Assembly: GCF_030378165.1 (NCBI RefSeq)
Contig: NZ_CP119766.1
Coordinates: 5,890,001-5,954,000 of the forward strand
Direction of reading: 5' to 3'
DNA from: Flavobacterium panacagri
GTDB lineage: Bacteria > Bacteroidota > Bacteroidia > Flavobacteriales > Flavobacteriaceae
Length of the DNA stretch: 64,000 nucleotides
Under the pieces are notes generated by a model. The model was not told the origin of the DNA, did not search any database, and saw only the letters and a program-made list of their open reading frames with translations. Every line of letters begins with the position of its first letter. Positions within the stretch are counted from its first letter, which is position 1. Shown here one piece after another: positions 16,584-26,641 of the stretch. Position numbers and translations under genes: made by a program.

Positions 16584-17993
16584 TTAGTAGGCATTCTTTT
16601 CTCCTTGAAAAATATTTAAGACCGTTTTTACGATAATTTTTAAATCTAAGAGTAAACTCCAGTTTTCTATATACCAGATATCAAATTCTACTCTATTTTC
16701 CATGTCAATAAGTTTTTTAGTCTCACCACGGTAACCATTAATCTGTGCCCAGCCAGTAATTCCAGGTTTTGCATATTGACGCACCAGATAGTTATTGATT
16801 AACTCGCTATATTCTTGTGTATGGAACAACATGTGTGGCCTAGGCCCGACAATAGACATATTACCTATAAAAACATTAAAAAATTGTGGCAGTTCATCAA
16901 TGCTTGTTTTTCTCATAAAAGCACCAAATTTAGTAATACGACTATCTCCTTTTTGAGCCTGCACATTATCCGAAACCTTATTGAGACGCATGCTTCGAAA
17001 TTTTAAGCATGAAAATGGTTTATTATCTCTTCCTGATCTATCTTGTTTAAAAAAAATAGGTCCAGGAGATTCAATTTTAATCATTATCATTATTATTGGA
17101 AACAAACAGGGAAATATTAAAATAATAACCAAAAAAGAAAAACAAACATCAAATATTTTCTTGATAAGCCTATTAAAAGTACTCTCTAAAGGCTCAGGAC
17201 GTGACATTAAGACGGGCATGTTTTCATAAAAAGAAATCTCAACACGGCTTGACTTAGTATACAATTGAAAATCTGGAATAAATTTAATTCGCACCATATG
17301 ATGTTCACAAATCTGAATAAGTTTCTTTATAACATCAATGTCATCTATATGAAGAGCGACATACATTTCATCTACTTGTTCTTTTGTTATAAAGCTTTCA
17401 ATTTCATCAAATCCACCTAAAATATTGGATATCGTTTCATTTTGATTTTGATCAAAAAAACCTAAAAAACGGTAGCCGTATGTTAAGTTTTTTGACAATA
17501 TTTTTAGCACTCTTTTACCGGTATCATTTGCTCCTACAATAATCACGTTCCTAAAATTATATCCTTTGTATCTAATGTATTTTAAAGTCTTCATTGAGAA
17601 AACTCTTGATAACATCAAAAAAGAAAAGAAAAAAACGTAAAAGTAAAGAAGTTGAAATCTGCTTATACCGTCATAATCCAACGAGACAACAAAAATGGCT
17701 ACTATTGCAGCATGAATGATAATTTTTTTTATTGTTCTCGATAAGATCGATTCTATCGTTTCTACTCTAATTATTCGATAAGAATCTTTATACAACAAAA
17801 GTCCAATCCAGATTAAATTAGCTAACAAGGAAATTGTTTGGGTTTCTTTCAGATATAATTGATCAATACTTTCCAGTTTGACAATTCCAGAAATGAGTAT
17901 TGCTAAATTTAACAACACTATATCCCACGAAATAAATATAATTTGGAAATATCTTGAAAAACGATATTTAGATAGTTTTTGTAAAATTTTCAT
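16584..17993 (-). CDS. Polyprenyl-phosphate sugar-1-phosphate transferase (WcaJ/WbaP type), copy 2
   Basis: Close paralogue of the protein at 11716-13134, with the same layout of four N-terminal helices, Rossmann segment (NVIIVGANDTGKRV), a further helix and catalytic core (DRSGRDNKPFSCLKFRSM, SIDELPQFFNV, VGPRPHM, KPGITGWAQINGYRG). Both copies end with GE(E/K)NAY. The start is taken at the ATG at 17993 rather than 18002 because MKILQKLS aligns with the paralogue. This copy sits inside the operon between the exporter and the WecG/TagA transferase, so it is the better candidate for the initiating enzyme of this polysaccharide. Confidence 0.93.
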   Translation of the reverse strand: MKILQKLSKYRFSRYFQIIFISWDIVLLNLAILISGIVKLESIDQLYLKETQTISLLANLIWIGLLLYKDSYRIIRVETIESILSRTIKKIIIHAAIVAIFVVSLDYDGISRFQLLYFYVFFFSFLMLSRVFSMKTLKYIRYKGYNFRNVIIVGANDTGKRVLKILSKNLTYGYRFLGFFDQNQNETISNILGGFDEIESFITKEQVDEMYVALHIDDIDVIKKLIQICEHHMVRIKFIPDFQLYTKSSRVEISFYENMPVLMSRPEPLESTFNRLIKKIFDVCFSFLVIILIFPCLFPIIMIMIKIESPGPIFFKQDRSGRDNKPFSCLKFRSMRLNKVSDNVQAQKGDSRITKFGAFMRKTSIDELPQFFNVFIGNMSIVGPRPHMLFHTQEYSELINNYLVRQYAKPGITGWAQINGYRGETKKLIDMENRVEFDIWYIENWSLLLDLKIIVKTVLNIFQGEKNAY

Positions 17994-18012
17994 GTCTTGC
18001 AAAAACTTGTAA

Positions 18013-18750
18013 CTAAAAAGTACTTTTTAGTTTTCTTTTTAATACCAACCAAATAAATATGGGTCCATAATAAAGATACCTCCTCCACATTCTTTTAGGT
18101 TCTCTAATTAATCTGGCAAACCATTCTAATCCAAGTTTTATCCAAATTTCATTAGGTCTTATAATTGTTTGAGCATAAAAATCAAAGACGGCACCTATAG
18201 AACAAATTATTTTAGCACTCAAAATTTCCTTATGTTCATGTACCCATTTTTCTTGTTTTGGTGCTGTCATTCCAACGAATAATACATCTGGATTAAATGA
18301 ATTTATTTTTTCAATCATTTGTTGATTTTCAATATCTGAAAATTCATTCTTAAATGGAGGAGAGAAAGTTTCTACTGCAATATCAGGAAACTCAAAAGAC
18401 AGACGTTGAATAATCTTACTCAGAGTTTCTTTTGAAGAACCTAAATAAAAGCACTTTCCTTTTTTCTTATTCAGATTTTTCAATAAATAGTTATGAAGAT
18501 CTGCACCAGCAATTTTAGAAATTTTTTTGTTCTTTAATAGTTTTACAGCAAGAACAATTCCAATTCCATCTGGTAAAAGAATATCAGATTCTTGTAAAGC
18601 TTTTTTAAATGTTAAATCTTTTTCTGCAATGCAATAAGAATATTGATTAATTGTATTAATTAATAACTTGCCATTTGATTCATTTTCTAATAATTTTGCA
18701 TTATATAGATCACAATTAATAAATGAATTACTACATATAGTATTATGCAT
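18013..18750 (-). CDS. WecG/TagA/CpsF-family glycosyltransferase
   Basis: A 245-residue GT26 enzyme that usually adds the second sugar onto the lipid-linked first sugar. The motifs ILLPDGIGIVLAVKLLK, KISKIAGADL, GKCFYLGSSKETL, DVLFVGMTAPKQEKWVH and CSIGAVFDFYA are all typical. A C-terminal arginine-rich amphipathic end (WFARLIREPKRMWRRYLYY) is the membrane-association region known in TagA. It lies directly upstream of the initiating transferase in transcription order, which suits a second-step enzyme. Confidence 0.93.
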   Translation of the reverse strand: MHNTICSNSFINCDLYNAKLLENESNGKLLINTINQYSYCIAEKDLTFKKALQESDILLPDGIGIVLAVKLLKNKKISKIAGADLHNYLLKNLNKKKGKCFYLGSSKETLSKIIQRLSFEFPDIAVETFSPPFKNEFSDIENQQMIEKINSFNPDVLFVGMTAPKQEKWVHEHKEILSAKIICSIGAVFDFYAQTIIRPNEIWIKLGLEWFARLIREPKRMWRRYLYYGPIFIWLVLKRKLKSTF

Positions 18751-18791
18751 TTTATTCGTAGCTGATTAAGTTTCGCTGATTATTTTTTAAA

Positions 18792-19346
18792 TCATTTATT
18801 ATTAAAAAAAAATGATTCTTGTAGTATTAAATGATTTTTTAAATCTTCACTAGATTCAAAACGGCATGAAATTTTTTTTGCAGGACAACCTCCATAAATA
18901 CAATAGGCTTCTACATCTTTAGTTACAACCGAACCTGCTGCTATAATAGCACCATCACCAATTGTAACTCCTTGCAATATTGTAGAACCATATCCAATCC
19001 AAACATCGTTTCCAATGTATGTAACTAAATTTAGTCCTTTCCATGAATAATTAAAATCTCTAATAGAAGAAGCTAATCTTACTGGTGTGCCAATTTGTTG
19101 ATAATTATGGTCAAATTTCCCAACTACAGCAACTCTATTACCGAAAATAACATTATTACCAATAATGCAATCTGTTTCTATAAAAGAATCCCTTCCTATG
19201 TAAAAATTTTCACCAATAGACAAAGTAGATTTTGCCCATAATCGTACGCGGACACCTGCATGAAAACCAGATTTAATAGAATATTTTCGATATTTTATTT
19301 TAGCGAGATATTGATTCCTAGCTGTTTTAATTAGATTAAATATCAT
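18792..19346 (-). CDS. Left-handed beta-helix acyltransferase (WcaF-like)
   Basis: A 184-residue hexapeptide-repeat acyltransferase, probably O-acetylating a sugar of the repeat unit with acetyl-CoA. Hexapeptide turns are visible from about residue 40 to 170, including [41 protein letters not shown] and [14 protein letters not shown]. It overlaps the next upstream glycosyltransferase gene by four bases (ATGA), which indicates translational coupling. The acceptor sugar is not deducible. Confidence 0.88.
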   Translation of the reverse strand: MIFNLIKTARNQYLAKIKYRKYSIKSGFHAGVRVRLWAKSTLSIGENFYIGRDSFIETDCIIGNNVIFGNRVAVVGKFDHNYQQIGTPVRLASSIRDFNYSWKGLNLVTYIGNDVWIGYGSTILQGVTIGDGAIIAAGSVVTKDVEAYCIYGGCPAKKISCRFESSEDLKNHLILQESFFFNNK

Positions 19347-20242
19347 AATCCTAAATAGCTTTCAATTTTAGATTTAAATCGTGAAAAATACCCCATTTTT
19401 ATTTGAAATCTTTTTTGAGCAATATCAGTTATTTGAGTTTTCGAAGGAAATTGAAAAATTCTTTTTTTTCCATTATCAATAATAGGAATGTATCTGCGAT
19501 TTGAACCTTTTGTATGCGTTGCGTTTATTCCAAACCCTTCATTAATAATTTTTGATTGCAAAGGGTAAACCGTTAATCCTCCTGATTTGAATTGATTATA
19601 AAACCAACGAATTGCCCAAGAATCTAGATTGTTATGCATTTGCTTTTTTAGCATTGCATTTAAATCTGACCCTCCTTTTGAAAATTCTTTCTGATGTTTT
19701 TTATTTTTAATAAACTCGTGATAATCTTTTATATCCCAATCTATATTTTCCCATTTATTTTTCCAAGTTGCCCAACCCCAAGACCATCCGCGATTAAGAA
19801 AATAAACATCCTCAAAATATTCTGTTTCTATTTTAAGATTAAATGAAAAACCAGAAATTGAAAACACTTTATCTTCATTTTGATAAATTTCTAAAGCTTG
19901 ATTCATAAAATCTAAAAAATTGTTTGTGCTAATCAAATCATCCTCAAGAACAATAACTGACTCATGAAGTTCTAAAATTTTTGACACTCCACTAATAATT
20001 GAAGTTGCCAATCCTTTATTTGTTGGAGACTCATAAATTGTAACAGACTTAAATCCATCTATTGATCTAATATACTCTCTCACTTCTTTTACGATAAGTA
20101 TATCCACATCCGTTTTTTCTGCATCTGAGAAAATAAATAAATCAGATTTTCTGGCAAGAGGATTTTTTTGAAGTGCTTCGACTGTTTTTTTCAATTCATC
20201 AAGACGTTTGTACGTAAATAAAACTATAGGAGCAAGTTCCAT
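19343..20242 (-). CDS. Glycosyltransferase (GT-A, GNT-I-like group)
   Basis: A 299-residue putative glycosyltransferase starting [22 protein letters not shown]. The acidic motif [11 protein letters not shown] occupies the DXD position, and [17 protein letters not shown] is a conserved segment of this bacterial group, which differs from classical GT2 proteins. There is no membrane helix, so it should act at the cytoplasmic face on the lipid-linked repeat. It lies within the polysaccharide operon, one base after one GT gene and overlapping the acyltransferase gene by four. Confidence 0.85.
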   Translation of the reverse strand: MELAPIVLFTYKRLDELKKTVEALQKNPLARKSDLFIFSDAEKTDVDILIVKEVREYIRSIDGFKSVTIYESPTNKGLATSIISGVSKILELHESVIVLEDDLISTNNFLDFMNQALEIYQNEDKVFSISGFSFNLKIETEYFEDVYFLNRGWSWGWATWKNKWENIDWDIKDYHEFIKNKKHQKEFSKGGSDLNAMLKKQMHNNLDSWAIRWFYNQFKSGGLTVYPLQSKIINEGFGINATHTKGSNRRYIPIIDNGKKRIFQFPSKTQITDIAQKRFQIKMGYFSRFKSKIESYLGL

Positions 20243-20243
20243 A

Positions 20244-21098
20244 CTAAATTATTTTTTTAAACTCCGAACAAAATATCCTAGAATAATCAAATAAAAAATA
20301 AATGATATGACAAGCGCTATTTTTCTTTGCCCAATACCACCTCCTTTTTATATTTACAGGAGATTTTTTAGACGTAAAAATATCTCTCCAGTATCTAAAA
20401 CTTTTGTTTTTATGCAAATTTTTCAAACCAGTAGCATTTACTTCGCTAAATACAATAGATGACGTAGAAACAAACAATGAAAATCCTTTTTTTTTGCACC
20501 TTAAAGAAAAATCTTCATCTGCCAGATAATGTGGAAAATAAATTTCATCAAACATACCAAGTAATTCAAAAGCCTTAATAGGATAAAAAGTACCTCTACC
20601 AGGCAGAAGGTCACTTTTTATAAGAGTATGGTTTTCTCTTAAATTTTCAAAATTATGTTCTAAAATAACGGCTGGACGATATTTTGCAGTCAATGAATTC
20701 CACTTAACTCCAGCAAAAACAACTCTATTTATATCATTTATATCAACAGATATACTTCCTATAATTGATTTATGGTTGTCATCAATTGCATTGATTAGAG
20801 TTTCTAAATAATTTTGATTAACTACTAAATCATTATTTAAGGTTAAAACATATTCCGCTTTATTTAATAGAGCATATTTAACACCTAAATTAGTAGCTGC
20901 GGTCCACCACATATTTTCATTTCCTTGGAGTACAATTACTTCAGGAAATTTATCCCTTATTTCATTTGCGGTATCATCAGTAGACCCATGATCAACAACT
21001 ACAATTTTGTATTTAGAATAGGTTTGAAAGCATAAACTTTGCAAACAAGCTTTTGTAAAATTCCATCTATTTAATACAGGAATTATAATAAAAATCAT
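20244..21098 (-). CDS. Family 2 glycosyltransferase
   Basis: A 284-residue GT2 enzyme with the classic start IFIIIPVLNRWNFTKACLQSL. It has VVVDHGSTDDTANEI, the NMWWTAATNLGVKYAL loop, LTLNNDLVV at the DXD position and FPHYLADEDFSLRCKKKG as the acceptor-side motif. It resembles rhamnosyl- and fucosyl-type GT2 proteins of O-antigen clusters, but sugar specificity is not readable. Its ATG overlaps the polymerase stop codon by four bases. It probably adds the third or fourth sugar of the unit. Confidence 0.9.
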   Translation of the reverse strand: MIFIIIPVLNRWNFTKACLQSLCFQTYSKYKIVVVDHGSTDDTANEIRDKFPEVIVLQGNENMWWTAATNLGVKYALLNKAEYVLTLNNDLVVNQNYLETLINAIDDNHKSIIGSISVDINDINRVVFAGVKWNSLTAKYRPAVILEHNFENLRENHTLIKSDLLPGRGTFYPIKAFELLGMFDEIYFPHYLADEDFSLRCKKKGFSLFVSTSSIVFSEVNATGLKNLHKNKSFRYWRDIFTSKKSPVNIKRRWYWAKKNSACHIIYFLFDYSRIFCSEFKKII

Positions 21099-22465
21099 TT
21101 CAGGTATATTTTGTAAGGAATTAATAACTTGCAGAATCTATACATTATGTATACATATATCATAACTGTCAAACATCCAAAAAAGACAGTTGCTTGGCCA
21201 TTAATAAGTAAAATAAAAAGAGCAAATAAAATGGAATTCTGAATTAAATTGAAGTATGAATTTGGATTAATTAACTGTTGGGATATTCTATTTGCAAAAA
21301 ATGCAATTAGTATCATAATTGGCAAAACTAAAAAACCATACGCAAAATATAGTTCACCCACAATTCCAATTCTAATTCCAAATTTTTCATTGTATAGATT
21401 CATAAAAGCCTCTTGACTTCCCATCTTGTACAATTCTTTTTTATTTAAATCAAATATTTCAAGAAAAGTGGAATTTGTAAATGATCCAATTGCACTCCAT
21501 TCAAAATTATAATTTCTAATTGATTGTGGATTATATACATTAAAACAATGGACATAGTCTTTAAATTCGACACCAAATGGAATATTTTCTACTAAAAGAT
21601 TTAATGATTCATGTATATCTCCACCAGTCCTTAAAATACTAATCAAAACATAAACTATTCCTACAATTGAAAAGGATAGAATAACAGGTCTGATATTCAT
21701 CTCTTTAGTTCTGATTGTAATTTTAAATCCATTTTTTTTTAAAATAGTTGCCAAAGGAACCAAACTAAGAATGGACATCAAAAGCACAAATCTTTTTCCA
21801 TCAACAGAAACAATGAATAAAATAGCCAATAAATAAACACATGAAAAAAGAAACATCTTTTTATATCTAAACATTAAATATGTCAGACAGAAGCTATAGA
21901 CACTAACAAATTTTAATCCATAGAAAAAACCATAATCATATTCATACATATCATCAACAAAATCCTGCCCCGTTAGGATTGGAATAAATCCTATATTTGT
22001 ATATATGCTATACATAAGAAGTATCGGATATAGTAACATTAAGTAAATAAAAGGCGTCTTAAAAAAAACATCTAGGTCATTATTAAATTTATTCTTTTTT
22101 GACTTCTTCCTTTCAAAAAAAATAATACTTACAACAAAAACTAATAAGCATAAAAGATATAGAAACGAAGCATCATGCACTTTAAGATTCCAAACATTTG
22201 TTCTTAACTTAATACTATTAATATTTAAAACACCTAAAAAATAAAAAATAAGCCAAGCTCCAGAAATAATTTTATTGAACAAATTTTTTATCCTTCCTAT
22301 TAAAAATAAAATAATAAGACAGATTAGAATAACATCTAAAGAAATTATTTGAGCGATATTTCTTGGGTAAACTACTAAAATGAACTCATTAAAAAGTAAA
22401 ATAAAAATATAAGGAATTAAAATTTTAAAATTAAGACTCTTCAGATTTAAACTACTCCTTGTCAT
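21095..22465 (-). CDS. Wzy-like oligosaccharide repeat-unit polymerase
   Basis: A 456-residue integral membrane protein with about ten to twelve hydrophobic helices and a large periplasmic loop near residues 290-360. The loop contains RTGGDIHESLN and the GEFKDY-like EFKDYVHCFNVYNP region. Low sequence conservation with this topology is typical of Wzy polymerases. The assignment rests on topology, the presence of a flippase two genes upstream and the lack of another polymerase candidate. The coding sequence is strikingly AT-rich, like its neighbours. It overlaps the flanking acyltransferase gene by 14 bases. Confidence 0.82.
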   Translation of the reverse strand: MTRSSLNLKSLNFKILIPYIFILLFNEFILVVYPRNIAQIISLDVILICLIILFLIGRIKNLFNKIISGAWLIFYFLGVLNINSIKLRTNVWNLKVHDASFLYLLCLLVFVVSIIFFERKKSKKNKFNNDLDVFFKTPFIYLMLLYPILLMYSIYTNIGFIPILTGQDFVDDMYEYDYGFFYGLKFVSVYSFCLTYLMFRYKKMFLFSCVYLLAILFIVSVDGKRFVLLMSILSLVPLATILKKNGFKITIRTKEMNIRPVILSFSIVGIVYVLISILRTGGDIHESLNLLVENIPFGVEFKDYVHCFNVYNPQSIRNYNFEWSAIGSFTNSTFLEIFDLNKKELYKMGSQEAFMNLYNEKFGIRIGIVGELYFAYGFLVLPIMILIAFFANRISQQLINPNSYFNLIQNSILFALFILLINGQATVFFGCLTVMIYVYIMYRFCKLLIPYKIYLK

Positions 22466-23090
22466 CTAATTCTCTTATAAATTTTGCGGGATTGCCTCCC
22501 CAAATCTGGTTTTCAGGAATGTTTTTTGTCACAACTGAACAAGCTCCAACAATTGAGTTTTCTCCAATTGTCACTCCTTTAAGTATTGTTGAATGTGCTC
22601 CAATAAAGACATTATTATTTATTATAACAGGTTTAGTCTTTGTTCCTTTAACATCTGTATAGCGATTTCTTCTTTTTTCTGAGTTTAAACTATGAAAATC
22701 CGTATCATAAATAACTACATTACCTCCTAAATTTACATTATTACCAATTCGAATACTATCATGACATACAATTGCAGATGAACTCATTCCTACATTATTA
22801 CCAATTATTAGTTCTCCCTTTTCTCCAACCATAAAACTACATTTATTAAAACGCCCTATTGGGTTTGAAATTTCTCGATTATTCATTTTAAAATTTGTAC
22901 CAATTACAATTCTTCCGCCAAGAGCAATATAAACTTTAGGAATCCCATTAGTTTTAAACTTATTAAATTTAACTCCATTAGTGTATAGAATAAAGTAGCT
23001 AAATACTTTATCCAATATTCTAAGAAAACTATATTTAATTTTTCTTAAAAACTTAAAAAAAAGAGTAATTATTAATTGAAGCGAATTCAT
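22452..23090 (-). CDS. Hexapeptide-repeat acyltransferase
   Basis: A 212-residue left-handed beta-helix transferase. Repeats include GRIVIGTNFKMNN, LIIGNNVGMSSSAIVCHDSIRIGNNVNLGG and VFIGAHSTILKGVTIGENSIVGACSVVTKNIPENQIWGG, the last typical of the CysE/NodL/WbbJ group. It probably O-acetylates a sugar of the repeat unit. It overlaps the flippase gene by four bases and the polymerase gene by 14, so the genes are tightly coupled. It is a second acyltransferase, distinct from the WcaF-like one at 18792. Confidence 0.88.
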   Translation of the reverse strand: MNSLQLIITLFFKFLRKIKYSFLRILDKVFSYFILYTNGVKFNKFKTNGIPKVYIALGGRIVIGTNFKMNNREISNPIGRFNKCSFMVGEKGELIIGNNVGMSSSAIVCHDSIRIGNNVNLGGNVVIYDTDFHSLNSEKRRNRYTDVKGTKTKPVIINNNVFIGAHSTILKGVTIGENSIVGACSVVTKNIPENQIWGGNPAKFIRELDDKE

Positions 23091-24451
23091 AAATTCCAGA
23101 TTCCCTTTACATTTTGAGAAACTATTTTATTAAATTGAATAGTAGAAATAATAACACTTGGAATAATACAAGTTATAGTTCCAAGAATAATTCCAACTGG
23201 CCCAATATTAAGATATTTTGCAAAGAAAATAGAAACAGGAAGATTCAAAACACTCATGAATATAGTTTGATATAATTGTAATCTTACCTTCCCAATTCCA
23301 TTTATAAAATAATTAAAAGGTGTTAAATATATTATCAAACAAGTATAGATACACATTGATAAACTCATAAAAAATGACACATCAGCCTCTTTACCTAACC
23401 ATATTTTATATAAAAACTCTGAACAGAGCAGTATTATTATTGAAAACATACAGAAAATGATTGTGAACTTTTTCAAATTTTTCATAGCATCTTTTATCCA
23501 TATGTAATCACTTTTAAAGTATGCTTCTGTAAAAGTTGACCAATATGGTGTAACTATAATTGCAAATATCATTGTTGAAATACTAAACAACTTCAATGCT
23601 AAGTTATATGGAACAACTTCTTTAGGCGAAAATAGTTGAGAAATAATTATATTATCAGTTGTTGTAACAATTATCCAAGCCATTTGTATGAAAAAAAAAC
23701 TAAACCCCAATCCAAAAATATCCTTTAAATAATCCTTTTTCCATAAAGAAAATGAAGGTTTATAATCTTTATAAATATTTTTAAAGGCAAAAATATTTAG
23801 TCCTAACAATATCAAAACTGGTAAAACTGAAAAAATAATTCCAAATAAAAACAAAGAACTTTCAGTTGTTTGTATCATAAACCAAATTGCTATTAAGGAT
23901 ACTAATGAAGTATAAAAATTAATTTTACCCTGCATCGAATGATTTTGATCTGCTGTGTAAATAGTTGTAATTAATTTGCCTACTAAACTCATGCAAAATA
24001 AGGCAAACATAATTGGCATAAGTAAACCAAGCTGTTTTTCCAAATTTTCATTGGTATTAAAAACTTTTGACCAATCAATAAAACAATTTAAAAGAAAAAA
24101 AAATGGAATTAGAATAAAACAAATAGTGCCAATCGTAAAATAAGCAGAGCTTATGTAACCTTTTGCTAGTATCAAATCTCCTTTTGCTTTTGCCTCGGCA
24201 AATTTATTCCTTAAACCATTTCCTAAACCAATATCAAAAAAAGAAAACCAAGCAATAAAAGAACTTAATGTAAGCCAAACTCCATAATTATCTGTATCTA
24301 AAAACTTAATAGTTAATGGAACCATCAAAAATGAGCAAATTATGCTTCCTCCTTTATAAAGAAAAGAAATAATTACATGTTTGACAATATTCTTTGTCCT
24401 GTTACTATTAATACCAATCTCTTTATACAATTTCTTTATTAGTTGCTTCAA
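23087..24451 (-). CDS. Wzx-like lipid-linked oligosaccharide flippase
   Basis: A 454-residue protein with about twelve membrane helices, moving undecaprenyl-linked repeat units to the periplasmic face. The N-terminal part (KHVIISFLYKGGSIICSFLMVPLTIKFL then NYGVWLTLSSFIAWFSFFDIGLGNGLRN) is highly characteristic of polysaccharide flippases of the MOP superfamily. It lies between the GDP-sugar genes and the acyltransferase gene, as expected for a Wzx/Wzy pathway. It is AT-rich like the rest of 18-24.5 kb. Confidence 0.92.
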   Translation of the reverse strand: MKQLIKKLYKEIGINSNRTKNIVKHVIISFLYKGGSIICSFLMVPLTIKFLDTDNYGVWLTLSSFIAWFSFFDIGLGNGLRNKFAEAKAKGDLILAKGYISSAYFTIGTICFILIPFFFLLNCFIDWSKVFNTNENLEKQLGLLMPIMFALFCMSLVGKLITTIYTADQNHSMQGKINFYTSLVSLIAIWFMIQTTESSLFLFGIIFSVLPVLILLGLNIFAFKNIYKDYKPSFSLWKKDYLKDIFGLGFSFFFIQMAWIIVTTTDNIIISQLFSPKEVVPYNLALKLFSISTMIFAIIVTPYWSTFTEAYFKSDYIWIKDAMKNLKKFTIIFCMFSIIILLCSEFLYKIWLGKEADVSFFMSLSMCIYTCLIIYLTPFNYFINGIGKVRLQLYQTIFMSVLNLPVSIFFAKYLNIGPVGIILGTITCIIPSVIISTIQFNKIVSQNVKGIWNL

Positions 24452-24509
24452 TTTTTATATTTCATTAAATTAATTCAAAGTCATGAACATTCTTTTTTTT
24501 AATTAGTAT

Positions 24510-25601
24510 TTAATACAATTTCAAATCGCAATCAACCATTTCTTTTACTAACTCAGTCAAATCATATCTTGGCTTCCAACCAAGTTTTGTTTTTGACTTT
24601 GTTGGATCTCCAATCAAAAGATCTACTTCAGTAGGACGATAATATTCAGGATCTACACGTACTACAACTTTTCCAATTTCTAATTGATATAAAGGATTAT
24701 TACAAACAGTAACTTTAGCTATTTCATTTTCATTTTCGCCTTCGAAAACCAATTCTACTCCAATTTCTGAAAATGCCATAATAACAAAATCTCTAATATA
24801 AGTAGTTACACCTGTAGCAATTACATAGTCTTCTGCAACATCTTGCTGTAAAATTCTCCACATCGCTTCGACATAATCTTTAGCATGTCCCCAATCTCTT
24901 TGAGAATTAAGATTCCCTAAATAAAGACAATCTTGCTTTCCCTTTGCGATGGCAGCCGTTGCCATTGTAATTTTGCGTGTCACAAAAGTTTCACCGCGTC
25001 TTGGAGATTCATGATTAAATAGTATACCATTACAAGCAAACATATTATAAGCTTCGCGATAATTCTTTGTTATCCAAAAGCCATAAATTTTAGCTGCGCC
25101 ATATGGAGAACGCGGGTAAAATGGAGAGTTCTCATCATACAGTCCTCCTTCATTTTTATTTTCTGCCAAACCTCCATATAATTCTGAAGTCGAAGCTTGA
25201 TAAATTCTAGTCTTTTTCTCTAAACCTAGTATTCTTATTGCCTCTAAAATTCTCAATGTACCTATTCCATCAACATTTGCAACATATTCTGGAGAGTCAA
25301 ATGACACTTTAACATGAGACATCGCACCTAAATTATAAATCTCATCTGGTTGCACTTCCTGAATAATTCTAATAATATTTGTAGAATCAGTCAAATCTCC
25401 GTAATGTAATTTAAAATTAACATGTGCCTCATGCTGATCTTGATAGAGATGATCAATTCTTTGTGTATTAAAAGATGATGCACGTCTTTTAATACCATGC
25501 ACCTGATATCCTTTTTCTAATAATAATTCCGCCAAGTATGATCCGTCCTGTCCTGTGATTCCTGTTATGAGTGCAACTTTTTGTATGTCCATGGATGACA
25601 T
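24510..25601 (-). CDS. gmd: GDP-mannose 4,6-dehydratase
   Basis: Converts GDP-D-mannose to GDP-4-dehydro-6-deoxy-D-mannose, the first step to GDP-L-fucose. The 363-residue extended SDR protein shows [22 protein letters not shown] (NADP-binding glycine motif), [18 protein letters not shown], the catalytic STSELYG segment and [15 protein letters not shown] (YxxxK), plus [17 protein letters not shown]. Length and motifs are standard. It is followed in the pathway by fcl, immediately upstream in the same operon. The first ATG (MSSMDIQKV) is used; the internal ATG three codons on is equally possible. Confidence 0.96.
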   Translation of the reverse strand: MSSMDIQKVALITGITGQDGSYLAELLLEKGYQVHGIKRRASSFNTQRIDHLYQDQHEAHVNFKLHYGDLTDSTNIIRIIQEVQPDEIYNLGAMSHVKVSFDSPEYVANVDGIGTLRILEAIRILGLEKKTRIYQASTSELYGGLAENKNEGGLYDENSPFYPRSPYGAAKIYGFWITKNYREAYNMFACNGILFNHESPRRGETFVTRKITMATAAIAKGKQDCLYLGNLNSQRDWGHAKDYVEAMWRILQQDVAEDYVIATGVTTYIRDFVIMAFSEIGVELVFEGENENEIAKVTVCNNPLYQLEIGKVVVRVDPEYYRPTEVDLLIGDPTKSKTKLGWKPRYDLTELVKEMVDCDLKLY

Positions 25602-25675
25602 TTTATATTTTTTATATTATTTTATTATCCTTAAAAGAACTTCCATCACCCAAAAGTCCTCTCTAGTTTTTTTAG

Positions 25676-26629
25676 CTATAATTTAACTTGTTTGAAACTA
25701 TCTATATTTTGTAGAAACCATTCGTAAGTTTTTTCAATTCCTGCATAAAGTTCTATTTGATGTTTCCATCCCAATTGATGCATTTTTGAAACATCCAATA
25801 GTTTTCTAGGTGTCCCATCTGGTTTAGAACTATCCCAAATAATTTCTCCTTTGTGGCCTGTAATTTTTTGAATGATCTCTGCTAGTTCTTTAATTGTTAC
25901 ATCACTACCTGTTCCTACGTTATACAGATAATCAGTCAATTTATTTTCTATTGCAAAAACTACCGCTTTGGCCATATCATCAACAAATAGAAACTCACGC
26001 ATTGGTGTTCCTGTACCCCAAAGCACAACACGAGCATTATCGTTTTCTTTTGCTTCATGAAATTTTCTAATCATTGCAGGCAAAACATGCGAGGTAGTTA
26101 AATCGAAATTATCATTTGTACCATACAAATTTGTGGGCATAAGGCTGACATAATTCTTACCAAACTGCTTTCTAATAGCTTGGCATGCCTTTACGCCTGT
26201 AATTTTTGCAATAGCATACCATTCATTCGTTGGTTCAAGTATACCTGTTAGTAAATAATCTTCTTTTAAAGGTTGTGACGCTAGTTTAGGATAGATACAT
26301 GAACTACCTAAAAAGATGAATTTCTCTACATTATTTTTTAATGCACAATCAATTAAATTATTTTGAATCTGCATATTCTCCATTATAAATTGATATGGAT
26401 AATTATTATTTGCTAAAATTCCCCCAACTCTCGCAGCAGCATCAATTATAATATCAGGTTGCTTTTCCGCTATAAAATTTTGAACATCTTGCTGGTTTCT
26501 TAAATCTAAATCTTTGCTGGAAGCTCCAATTAAATTCGTAAATCCGCTTTCAGTTAATATTCTCCAAATTGCGCTACCAACCATTCCATTATGGCCAGCA
26601 ATATAAATTCTAGTTTCTTTTTTCATCAA
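25676..26629 (-). CDS. fcl: GDP-L-fucose synthase
   Basis: An epimerase-reductase converting GDP-4-dehydro-6-deoxy-mannose to GDP-L-fucose. The 317-residue product has the Rossmann motif RIYIAGHNGMVGSAIWR, the active-site stretch FLGSSCIYPKLASQPL and EWYAIAKITGVK with the catalytic Tyr/Lys. The C-terminal WDSSKPDGTPRKLLDVSK is highly typical of WcaG. Together with gmd it shows that the polysaccharide very likely contains L-fucose. The gene is 74 bases before gmd. Confidence 0.96.
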   Translation of the reverse strand: MMKKETRIYIAGHNGMVGSAIWRILTESGFTNLIGASSKDLDLRNQQDVQNFIAEKQPDIIIDAAARVGGILANNNYPYQFIMENMQIQNNLIDCALKNNVEKFIFLGSSCIYPKLASQPLKEDYLLTGILEPTNEWYAIAKITGVKACQAIRKQFGKNYVSLMPTNLYGTNDNFDLTTSHVLPAMIRKFHEAKENDNARVVLWGTGTPMREFLFVDDMAKAVVFAIENKLTDYLYNVGTGSDVTIKELAEIIQKITGHKGEIIWDSSKPDGTPRKLLDVSKMHQLGWKHQIELYAGIEKTYEWFLQNIDSFKQVKL

Positions 26630-26641
26630 TTAAAAAACAAT

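Noticed and set aside
18013..24451. Recent horizontal acquisition of the AT-rich glycan block as a mobile island
   Set aside because: The region looks more AT-rich by eye, as glycan loci usually are, but there is no integrase, transposase, tRNA or flanking direct repeat to support a defined island.
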